DNA of 64,000 nucleotides from JBFWRK01 sp050248955 (GTDB lineage: Bacteria > Actinomycetota > Acidimicrobiia > Acidimicrobiales > Ilumatobacteraceae), in contig JBFWRK010000011.1 of assembly GCA_050248955.1 (NCBI GenBank), positions 1 through 64,000 on the forward strand. The letters run 5' to 3'. How positions within the stretch are numbered: the stretch's first letter is position 1; the number at the start of each line of letters is the position of its first letter. The notes under the pieces are model-generated. The model worked only from the letters and a program-made list of their open reading frames with translations, did not search any database and was not told the origin of the DNA. Of the stretch, positions 15,425 to 22,803 are shown piece by piece. The translations under genes were made by a program, and so were the position numbers.

Positions 15425-16393
15425 ATGACGGACCCATCACCCATCGCAGCGTCCGGCGACGAGATCATCCCGGTCTCGGTCGTCATCCCGACGTACGGCC
15501 GCGCCGAGTTCCTCGAGATCGCGATCGCGAGCGCGCTGGGGCAGCGGCCCCGCCCGCTCGAAGTCGTCGTCGTCGATGATGCGTCGCCGACTGTCGAGCC
15601 GGCCGAGCGCGCTGCCGCCGCCGGCGCGCGCGTCATCCGCCAGGAATGCAACCAAGGTCCGGCCGTTGCCCGCAACACGGGCGTGGAGGCGGCACGCGGC
15701 GAGTGGATCGCACTGCTCGACTCCGACGACGAGTGGATGCCGGGCCACCTCGCCCGGCTCTGGTCGCATCGCGACGGAGCGTCGCTGGTGTCGAGTCCCG
15801 GCGTCGGGACGGATGACCACTGGATGATCGCGAACCCCGCCGCAGAGAACCGCGACGTCACCGACCCTGGCGCGCTCGTGCTCCCGTCGAACCCGATCGT
15901 GACGAGTGGCGTGTTGTTCGAGCGGGCCGCGTTCGTGGAGCTCGGCGGCTTCCGTGGATTCGACACCTGCGAGGACCTCGACCTCTGGATCCGGCTTGCC
16001 GAGCGCGGCCGGGTGCGGATGCTCTCCGGCCCCACGTTGCTGTACCGGCAGCATCCCTCCACCCAGCTGACCGGCGACACTGCGAAGCTCGGCTCTGATC
16101 TCCTTGCGGTCATCGCGTCCCACCGTGGCGCAGAGTGGTGGAGACGACGGCTCGAACACGGTGCCTGCACGGCGATCACGTGGGATCGCATGCGCGGCGA
16201 GGTCAAAGGTCACGAATGGACGGCCGCGATCCGCAGCGCGCTGTCGCTCCTCGATCCTGTACGGCGCCTGCCGCACCTCGCACGGCTGCTGGTGTTCCGC
16301 CGCCAGACCGAGGTGAGGGGGGTGGCTGCCGCCCCCGCCCTGATGGCCCGACGCAGACCCGGCGCGACGATCGACATGGCAGAGGACACGTGA
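15425..16393 (+). CDS. glycosyltransferase family 2
   Basis: This 322-residue GT-A fold transferase has VSVVIPTYGRAEFLEIAI at the N-terminus, VVVVDDASP for nucleotide binding, and LDSDDEWMPGH as the metal-binding DxD-type motif. GFDTCEDLDLWIRLAERG is the acceptor-side ED motif typical of inverting GT2 enzymes. The C-terminal 70 residues are basic and helical, suiting membrane association. It should add one sugar to the lipid-linked repeat unit in the cytoplasm; donor and acceptor are unknown. The stop and the next ATG overlap (TGATG), so the two GT2 genes are translated together. Confidence 0.88.
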   Translation: MTDPSPIAASGDEIIPVSVVIPTYGRAEFLEIAIASALGQRPRPLEVVVVDDASPTVEPAERAAAAGARVIRQECNQGPAVARNTGVEAARGEWIALLDSDDEWMPGHLARLWSHRDGASLVSSPGVGTDDHWMIANPAAENRDVTDPGALVLPSNPIVTSGVLFERAAFVELGGFRGFDTCEDLDLWIRLAERGRVRMLSGPTLLYRQHPSTQLTGDTAKLGSDLLAVIASHRGAEWWRRRLEHGACTAITWDRMRGEVKGHEWTAAIRSALSLLDPVRRLPHLARLLVFRRQTEVRGVAAAPALMARRRPGATIDMAEDT

Positions 16394-17358
16394 TGGAACC
16401 GAGGGTGACGGTCAGCATCCCCACCTACAACCGACCCGAGATGCTGCGCACCGCGATCATCAGCGTGCTCGCTCAGAGCATGGGCGACCTCGAGATCGTC
16501 GTCTGCGACAACGACTCGCCGATCGACGTCGGCGATGTCGTGAGCGACCTCGGTGACGACCGGGTGACGCTCGTGCGTCAGGTGACGAACGTGGGGCGGT
16601 GGCGCAACATGACGACGGCGCTGCAGTCCGGGACGGCACCCTTCGTCACGATGTTGATGGATGACGAGGAGCTCGTCGGCGCCGACAGCCTTGCCCAGCG
16701 GATCGAGCACGTGGAGCGGACCGGCGCCGACTGGGCGTACTCGCGCTTCGTCTTCCGCGACGCGGCCGGCCGCGAGCTCGAGTCGAACGGTCTCCTGTCG
16801 GAATCCGAGCCGCCGCCGGTCCAGGACGGCCGTGATTTCATCCGCATGTCCTTCGACACCGCAGTGCCGACGTGGGTCTGCTCGATCGTGTTCCGCCGCG
16901 ATCGCATCGGCGGTCTCCGCGTCCTCGAGCGTGACGCACCGGCCGACGACAACGGCTTCATCCTGCGGGCTGCGCTCGGTCGCCGGATCGGGTTCGTCGA
17001 CGAGCGGTTGGTCACCTTGACGGGCGAGCCGGGGGAGTCCGTCGCAGACGGGTACCTCGAGCTCGGCAGCGACGGGCAGCTGTTGCCGACGCCATTCGGC
17101 GTCTACTCGATCCAGCGCGTGTTGGAGGAGTTCGCGATGACGGCACCCGGCTACACCACGGCGGAGCGCTCGGAGCTGCTGCGCGCCTGTCGCCGCAGTG
17201 CAGTCCGCCAGTATCTCTGGAGCCTCGAGCAGGGTGCCGGCACAGCGCACGGCGACACGGTGTTGCAGCGGCTCCGCTGGCTTGCCGTTGTGCAGCCGCG
17301 GGTGCTGCGCGCCCCGAAGACCCTCAAGCTCGCCGCGAAGGCCCTCTTCCGCCGCTGA
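16393..17358 (+). CDS. glycosyltransferase family 2
   Basis: This 321-residue GT2 protein starts VTVSIPTYNRPEMLRTAI, with IVVCDNDSP for nucleotide binding and MLMDDEEL in the DxD position. The acceptor-side motif near FRRDRIGGLRVLERDAPADDN is a weaker match than in its neighbour. It starts within the stop of the preceding GT2 gene. It should transfer a further sugar of the same repeat unit; specificity is unknown. The gene ends a run of same-strand genes and is followed by a 121-bp gap with a candidate promoter. Confidence 0.85.
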   Translation: MEPRVTVSIPTYNRPEMLRTAIISVLAQSMGDLEIVVCDNDSPIDVGDVVSDLGDDRVTLVRQVTNVGRWRNMTTALQSGTAPFVTMLMDDEELVGADSLAQRIEHVERTGADWAYSRFVFRDAAGRELESNGLLSESEPPPVQDGRDFIRMSFDTAVPTWVCSIVFRRDRIGGLRVLERDAPADDNGFILRAALGRRIGFVDERLVTLTGEPGESVADGYLELGSDGQLLPTPFGVYSIQRVLEEFAMTAPGYTTAERSELLRACRRSAVRQYLWSLEQGAGTAHGDTVLQRLRWLAVVQPRVLRAPKTLKLAAKALFRR

Positions 17359-17423
17359 CCTGCATCGCTAGTCCGATTGGCTCAACACGGGCGGTCCTGA
17401 CCCCTCTTCGATCCTGGTCTGCT

Positions 17424-17429
17424 TATGCT
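17424..17429 (+). promoter_or_regulatory. candidate -10 element before the OafA-like gene
   Basis: TATGCT lies 50 nt before the GTG at 17480, in the only sizeable gap between the two halves of the plus-strand glycan genes. A good -35 is not evident. Confidence 0.35.
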
Positions 17430-17479
17430 GCCGAGGTGGTGGGCTGCCGGCTCCCGAATGGCGTGAATGGTGGGGTTTT

Positions 17480-18652
17480 GTGACGACAGCACCGTCGATC
17501 CGAGTCGACGAGTTCGCCGATCCGGCGGCCGTTGGCCTGCTCCGTTCGGCACGGTTGGGCTACCAGCCGGGGCTCGACGGGCTCCGGGCGCTCGCCGTTT
17601 CTCTCGTCGCGCTGAGCCACCTCGAGTTCCGGTCGTTGCGGGCGGGGATGCTCGGCGTCGACCTCTTCTTCGCGCTGTCCGGCTACCTCATCACCAGGCT
17701 CCTCCTCGAAGAGGTGCGGTTGAGCGCGAAGATCGATCTGCGCGCGTTCTACGCGCGACGGTTCCTCCGGCTGGGGCCACCCCTCGCGCTGATGCTCGTC
17801 GGCGTCTCGATCGTCCACCTGCTGGTGCCGAGCTTCTGGGCGATCCAGTGGAAGGGCATCATCGCCGCAGGGACCTACCTGACGAACCTGCTCGTGATGC
17901 GCGATCACAGCTGGTCGAGTCCAGCGACTGATCACACGTGGTCGCTGGCCTGCGAGGAGCAGTTCTACCTGATCTGGCCGGTGACGCTCTGGTTCCTCGT
18001 CCGCCGCGGATGGACCGTGCGAGGCATCATCGGCTTCGCCGTCGTCATCGCCTCGATCAGCGCCATCGCCTCGGCGTACCTCGCCAGCCTCCTCGGCTGG
18101 GACGACGTCCGGCTGTACGTCAGCCCGGTGCTGCGAGGATCGCAGTTCCTCGTCGGCGCCGTGGGCGCGCTGCTCATGATGGACGGCGATCTGCGGCTCG
18201 CGGACCGCCTTCGGGCCCGTCCCGCGCTCAGCCGTTGGCTCGTGCTCGGCGCGGCAGCGGCGATGGTCGCGCTCGTCTGCGATCCGGGTTTCACCGAGCA
18301 CTGGCTCGTCGAGGGCGTGGCGCTGACCTTCGCGCTGCTCGCCACGGTCGTGGTCGCGATCTCCGCCGAGGGCATCCTCCCGTCGGCCAGCGCGTTCTTG
18401 TCGCTCCCACCGCTTCTCTGGCTGGGCAAGCGGAGCTACGGATTCTACCTTTGGCAAGTGCCGGTGTTCATGCTCGTGGCGTACCTCGGGCAGGACCTCC
18501 ACCCTGTTGTGCGTGTCGGTTTGCAGGTCCCGCTCGGGCTGCTGTTCTGCGAGATCAGCTATCGCGTCGCGGAACAGCCGGTGCAAGCCCTGCGTCGCCG
18601 CTACTCGCCGCTCGCGACTCGGTCGACTGCGCCGGAGGTGCTGCCCTCATGA
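17480..18652 (+). CDS. acyltransferase family 3 (OafA-like) membrane protein
   Basis: This 390-residue, roughly ten-segment membrane protein is an O-acyltransferase of the OafA/Acyl_transf_3 family. N-terminal YQPGLDGLRALAVSLVALSHL carries the conserved DGLRALA...H motif; GVDLFFALSGYLITRLLL and DHTWSLACEEQFYLIWP are strong family signatures. It likely O-acetylates a residue of the locus glycan, using acyl-CoA from the cytoplasm. The GTG start sits 50 nt after TATGCT. Its stop overlaps the next ATG (ATGA), coupling it to the GT2-deacetylase fusion. A second OafA-like gene lies at 4448-5563. Confidence 0.9.
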   Translation: MTTAPSIRVDEFADPAAVGLLRSARLGYQPGLDGLRALAVSLVALSHLEFRSLRAGMLGVDLFFALSGYLITRLLLEEVRLSAKIDLRAFYARRFLRLGPPLALMLVGVSIVHLLVPSFWAIQWKGIIAAGTYLTNLLVMRDHSWSSPATDHTWSLACEEQFYLIWPVTLWFLVRRGWTVRGIIGFAVVIASISAIASAYLASLLGWDDVRLYVSPVLRGSQFLVGAVGALLMMDGDLRLADRLRARPALSRWLVLGAAAAMVALVCDPGFTEHWLVEGVALTFALLATVVVAISAEGILPSASAFLSLPPLLWLGKRSYGFYLWQVPVFMLVAYLGQDLHPVVRVGLQVPLGLLFCEISYRVAEQPVQALRRRYSPLATRSTAPEVLPS

Positions 18653-20457
18653 GTGGCGCCTCCCCGGACAACACGCGCCTGCTCGATCTCGGGGTCGTCG
18701 TCCCCACGTACCGCTCGCCGGACTCGGCCGCGCCGATGCTCGAGAGCCTCGCTCGCCAGACGGTGGACCGCCCCTTCGCCGTCGTGATCGCCGCGAACGG
18801 TCCGGCGACATCGATGGTCGCGCAGTGGGTGGCCGCCGCGGAGCGCCACCTCGGTCCACGCGGATGCGAGGTGCGCGTCGTGACCTCCGCGAAGGGCGTC
18901 TCACCCGCCCGTCGCGCCGGCGCTCAGGCGATCGAGACGCGCGACATCTGCTTCCTGGACGATGACGACTACGTGTCCGACAACTACCTCGCAGCGATGT
19001 CGGCGGCGTTGGAAGACTCCCCACTCGTCGCTGCGGTGCTCGACAACGACAGCACACCCGCCGGCATCCTCCGCCGCATGGGCGTCGGTCCTGGTCAGAC
19101 GGCGGTGCGCCCGTCGCTCGGCCGAACGGCGCACAGCCTCAGCGGTCGCTACTACCCCGGGATCGCGAGCGTCGGCATGCGCCGTGAGCTGTTCCTCGAA
19201 GCCGACGGCGAGCACCTCGACTTCGGGTCACCGGGTGGCGAGGACGAGCTGCTCCTCTACCGGATGGTGACCGCCTCGGGATGCGAGCTCAGCGAGGTCG
19301 CCGAGGCCTCGTACCACTACGCGCTCCGCAACGGCTTCCGGGCCGCGTTCAGACAGCATCGCAGCTACGGCAAGGGCCACGCCGAGCTGTACCGCAGGGC
19401 TCCGGAGGAGTTCCGTTCGGCCAGGGTGCGTGGACAGGTGCGCTACGCGCTGGGAGCGATCCCGCTGCTGCTCCGCCGTGTCGACCTGCCGCTCGCGATC
19501 CGCACAGGCTACGTCGCCGGTCTCGCGGCGGGTGGCGCGTTCACCCAGCGGCGGGCGCTGATGGCGAGCGTCGGCGACCGCCCACGGCAGGGCATCGTGG
19601 AAGCGGTGGTGCGGCGACAGACGCACCTGGAGCCGATCGCCCATACCCGCAGCACCCGAGCACAGCTCGACGACCGTGGCGTGTCGTACCTCGACTGGGT
19701 GCGCTCGTTCGACCGGGTGGTCCTGTTGTCTCCCCACCTCGATGACGTCGGCTACTCCGCGGTCGAACTGCTGACCGCCGGACCGCCGGCGACCGTCGTC
19801 ACCGTCTTCACCGACGCACCGCCGGCGCCGCACATCACCGACTGGGATCGTTCGGCGGGCTTCACCACGTCGGCCGAGGCGATGGCGGCCCGCCGACAAG
19901 AAGACCGGGACGCCCTCGGCTCACTGGCTGCGGAGCTGGTGCATCTCGGCCTCATCGAGTTCGAGTACACGCGGTCAGCGCTCCGCGCCGAGGACGCCGA
20001 TCTGGTGTGGAAGTCGTTGTCCGCCCTCGGTGTGGGCACGCCGGGCACGTTGCTCGCCGTTCCAGCAGGTCTCGGGAACGACCGGTACCGGCGGCGGCTC
20101 AGGCGGTGGTTGCGGGCGTGGGTCGGCCTTCCGCCCGGGTGCCCGCCGCATCGGGACCATCGTGAACTCCGCGACGCGATCGCAGCCCGGGCCCGCGTCG
20201 ACCACGCCGCGCTGACGTTCTACGGCGAGCAGCCGTACCTCTGGGCGACATCGCCGGACGAAGCGCTGGCGGCGTGCGAGACCGCGGCCGGCCAGCCGAT
20301 GGAGCTCGCGACCCTGCCGGTCGATCCCACTCGTAAGCTGTCCGTCGTAGGCGCGTACGCGTCGCAGGGCTGTGCGCTCTTCGGCCCGAACGCGAACCTC
20401 GCGGTCGAGTTCTGCTCGACCGAGTGGTACTGGCGACCGACGACCAACGGAGGGTGA
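18649..20457 (+). CDS. GT2 glycosyltransferase fused to a PIG-L family deacetylase
   Basis: This 602-residue protein joins two catalytic units. Residues 1-250 are a GT2 domain (LGVVVPTYRSP, CFLDDDDYVSDNY with DDDD at 104-107, and GGEDELLLYRM). Residues 345-602 are a PIG-L/LmbE-type domain, with the metal motif SPHLDD at 361-366 and a second HRDH at 501-504. PIG-L enzymes are zinc N-deacetylases of HexNAc-containing glycolipids. A single chain that adds an N-acetylated sugar and then deacetylates it is a plausible inference. No frameshift or internal ribosome site separates the halves. The ATG overlaps the acyltransferase stop. Confidence 0.8.
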   Translation: MSGASPDNTRLLDLGVVVPTYRSPDSAAPMLESLARQTVDRPFAVVIAANGPATSMVAQWVAAAERHLGPRGCEVRVVTSAKGVSPARRAGAQAIETRDICFLDDDDYVSDNYLAAMSAALEDSPLVAAVLDNDSTPAGILRRMGVGPGQTAVRPSLGRTAHSLSGRYYPGIASVGMRRELFLEADGEHLDFGSPGGEDELLLYRMVTASGCELSEVAEASYHYALRNGFRAAFRQHRSYGKGHAELYRRAPEEFRSARVRGQVRYALGAIPLLLRRVDLPLAIRTGYVAGLAAGGAFTQRRALMASVGDRPRQGIVEAVVRRQTHLEPIAHTRSTRAQLDDRGVSYLDWVRSFDRVVLLSPHLDDVGYSAVELLTAGPPATVVTVFTDAPPAPHITDWDRSAGFTTSAEAMAARRQEDRDALGSLAAELVHLGLIEFEYTRSALRAEDADLVWKSLSALGVGTPGTLLAVPAGLGNDRYRRRLRRWLRAWVGLPPGCPPHRDHRELRDAIAARARVDHAALTFYGEQPYLWATSPDEALAACETAAGQPMELATLPVDPTRKLSVVGAYASQGCALFGPNANLAVEFCSTEWYWRPTTNGG

Positions 20458-20460
20458 ACT

Positions 20461-21420
20461 TTGACGCTCGAGGACCAGCCGTCGCAGACCGACGGCCTCC
20501 CGGACCAGCGCGCGCGACTGGTGGTCGGGATGTGCACCTTCCGCAGGAACGACTCGCTCAGGCGCCTCCTCGACTCGATCGAGGTCGCAGCGAAGCGGGT
20601 GAGCGGCGACGCCCGCGTCGGCGTCGTGGTCGTCGATGACAGCCCTGACGGCGAGGCTCGTCCGGTGGCGGAGGAGTACCGGGAGCGGTTCGAGGACGGT
20701 GTCCACTACGACAACACGGCGTCGGGCAACATCTCGAGGGCCCGCAACCGGGTGCTCTCACTGGCGATCGAGCACGCCGACTGGCTGGCGATGACCGACG
20801 ACGACTGCGTCGCACCCGAGGAGTGGCTCGAAGCGCTCCTGGCAACGCAGCGGGCGACCGGGGCCGACGCCGTGACCGGTCCCCGCCGCCATACGGTCCC
20901 GGCAGGGGCGCCGACGTGGATCGAGCGTGAGGGGTTCGTCGAACCGCTGCCCGTGCTCGAGGAGGGCATCGTGCCGCCCAACGGCCTCACCTCGAACATC
21001 CTCCTCTCGACGTCGTGGCTCCGCGCCCACGAGGAGGTGCGCTTCGACGAGGGCCTGGGCGTCCTGGGTGGCGAGGACAACGTCTTCTTCGGTGCTGCGT
21101 CCGCAGCCGGCATGAACCTGCGGTACTCGCGCGACGGCCTCATCTTGGAGATCTTGGAGCCGAGCCGCCTGAACCTCCGCTGGATCCTCCGCGGCGAGTT
21201 CTGGATGGGCAACAGCGAAGCTGTGTCGGACCTGGCGAACGGCATCGCAGGCCACCCCCGGTTGGTCGCCCGCGGCGTCAAGGCGATCCTCACATCGTTC
21301 GTCGAGCTCGCGCGGAAGCTCGTCGCTCGGCAGTCCCGTTGGCGGCTGTTCCTCGGCCACATCGCACGTGGGTTCGGCCTCATCGCCGGCGGCTTCGGCA
21401 TCCAGGTGCGGCACCACTGA
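20461..21420 (+). CDS. glycosyltransferase family 2
   Basis: This 319-residue GT2 protein has LVVGMCTFRRNDSLRRLLDS, VVVVDDSPDG and AMTDDDCVAPEEWLEALL, where DDD is the metal site. A C-terminal region includes GVLGGEDNVFFGAA, the acceptor-side ED motif. The TTG start follows GGAGGG about 6 nt upstream, three bases after the stop of the preceding gene. The stop overlaps the ATG of the polymerase-like gene. It should extend the same lipid-linked glycan; specificity cannot be read. Confidence 0.87.
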   Translation: MTLEDQPSQTDGLPDQRARLVVGMCTFRRNDSLRRLLDSIEVAAKRVSGDARVGVVVVDDSPDGEARPVAEEYRERFEDGVHYDNTASGNISRARNRVLSLAIEHADWLAMTDDDCVAPEEWLEALLATQRATGADAVTGPRRHTVPAGAPTWIEREGFVEPLPVLEEGIVPPNGLTSNILLSTSWLRAHEEVRFDEGLGVLGGEDNVFFGAASAAGMNLRYSRDGLILEILEPSRLNLRWILRGEFWMGNSEAVSDLANGIAGHPRLVARGVKAILTSFVELARKLVARQSRWRLFLGHIARGFGLIAGGFGIQVRHH

Positions 21421-22781
21421 TGATCGCCGAGACCCCGACGTCGTCGCGACCGTTGCTCGCGCGCGCCAGGGTGTTCCGGGCCGAGGGGATCCGGCCCGCC
21501 GACCTGGTCGGCTTCGTGGTGGTCGTCGGCTTCATCATCTACGGCTTCGGGGGCATGGACCTCCCGGTCGACGGACTTCCACCGATCGGCGGCACCACGA
21601 TCAGGATCATCGGACCGTTGTTGTTCCTGATGTCGCTCGGCGCGCTCTGCATCGCCGAGGGCGAACGCGTGAAACGGCTCCCCGTGTCGTTCCCGATCGT
21701 GCTGTTCCTGGGGTTCCAGGTGATGTCGATGGCGTGGACGACCAATCCCGGGCAGTGGCGAGAAGGTCTGGTGCGCAGCGTGCTGCCGGGGATCGGCGTG
21801 ATCATCTGTGCCGGCCTGACGGACCTGCGTGTGTTCATCAAGGGAATCCTCACCGGCATCAGAGCGATGCTCGTGATCACCTGCGCGGCGCTCGTGCTCT
21901 TTCCCGGGTCGACCACGTTCGGCATGGACGACGCGCGAAACATCCAACCTGGCTGGCATGGTCTGTTCCTGCACAAGAACGTCTTGTCGATGTTCCTCGT
22001 GTTCTCGCTCGTCACGGTGCTCTGCCTCGATCGCTCGAAGCTCCTCAAGCTCGCCTCACTCATCACGATCACGGTGCTGTTGATCGGCTCGAGCTCGACG
22101 ACGGGGTTCGCCGGCGCACTGGTGGTGCTCCTGATGCTCGTGTGGCTCGTCGTCTACCGCGCCACTGCAGTGCACTCGACCTTCATCTTCGTGCTCGTGA
22201 CGCTCGCCGGGTTCTTGGCCCTGATCCCGATCACGTACGGCATTCTCCCGACGGTCGTCGGCTGGTTCGGCAAGGACCTCACCTTCAGCGGACGCACCGC
22301 GATCTGGCGCGCCTCGTTGAACGCGCTCAGGGGCCACGAGCTCGCCGGGTACGGGCTCGGCGGCCTGTGGTTCGACGCCGGGTCGGTGCCTACGCAGAAC
22401 TTGCGGCTCGACATCGGGTTCAGCGTCGTGCACGCGCACAATGGCGCCATCGAGCTGCTCATCCAGCTGGGCGTCGTCGGGCTGGTCCTCTTCGGGGCGG
22501 TCTGGACAGCGACGATCGTCTCGGGCGGGCGGCTCATGCGGACCTCGGGCGTCCGACTCGGGATGTGGACGCTCTCGTGGGCGATGGCGGTGTTGATGAT
22601 GGGCTTCTCCGAGAACGTGTTCCTGGGAGGCTGGGTGACGGTGCTGGCGGTCATGCGCGTGATCGGATTGCGCGAAGAGATCGCCCGAGCCCGGGCGGCG
22701 GAGACCGACGAACAGCCGGCGGACGAGATGAGTCGGCCGAGCAGGACACCGACGCGGCCGCGCCAGCCGGTCGGCGTCTGA
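21420..22781 (+). CDS. O-antigen ligase/polymerase (Wzy/WaaL superfamily) membrane protein
   Basis: This 453-residue protein has about ten to twelve hydrophobic segments and a large extracytoplasmic loop. The loop contains FSGRTAIWRASLNAL and VVHAHNGAIELLIQLGVVG, the Wzy_C signature whose conserved Arg and His are important in O-antigen ligases and polymerases. It should polymerise or transfer the flipped repeat unit on the outer face of the membrane. The C-terminal 35 residues are hydrophilic (RPSRTPTRPRQPVG). The ATG overlaps the GT2 stop. Polymerase versus ligase cannot be settled from sequence; the neighbouring flippase fits a Wzx/Wzy route. Confidence 0.85.
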   Translation: MIAETPTSSRPLLARARVFRAEGIRPADLVGFVVVVGFIIYGFGGMDLPVDGLPPIGGTTIRIIGPLLFLMSLGALCIAEGERVKRLPVSFPIVLFLGFQVMSMAWTTNPGQWREGLVRSVLPGIGVIICAGLTDLRVFIKGILTGIRAMLVITCAALVLFPGSTTFGMDDARNIQPGWHGLFLHKNVLSMFLVFSLVTVLCLDRSKLLKLASLITITVLLIGSSSTTGFAGALVVLLMLVWLVVYRATAVHSTFIFVLVTLAGFLALIPITYGILPTVVGWFGKDLTFSGRTAIWRASLNALRGHELAGYGLGGLWFDAGSVPTQNLRLDIGFSVVHAHNGAIELLIQLGVVGLVLFGAVWTATIVSGGRLMRTSGVRLGMWTLSWAMAVLMMGFSENVFLGGWVTVLAVMRVIGLREEIARARAAETDEQPADEMSRPSRTPTRPRQPVGV

Positions 22782-22803
22782 GCACCTGGACTGGGAGGAC
22801 AAG

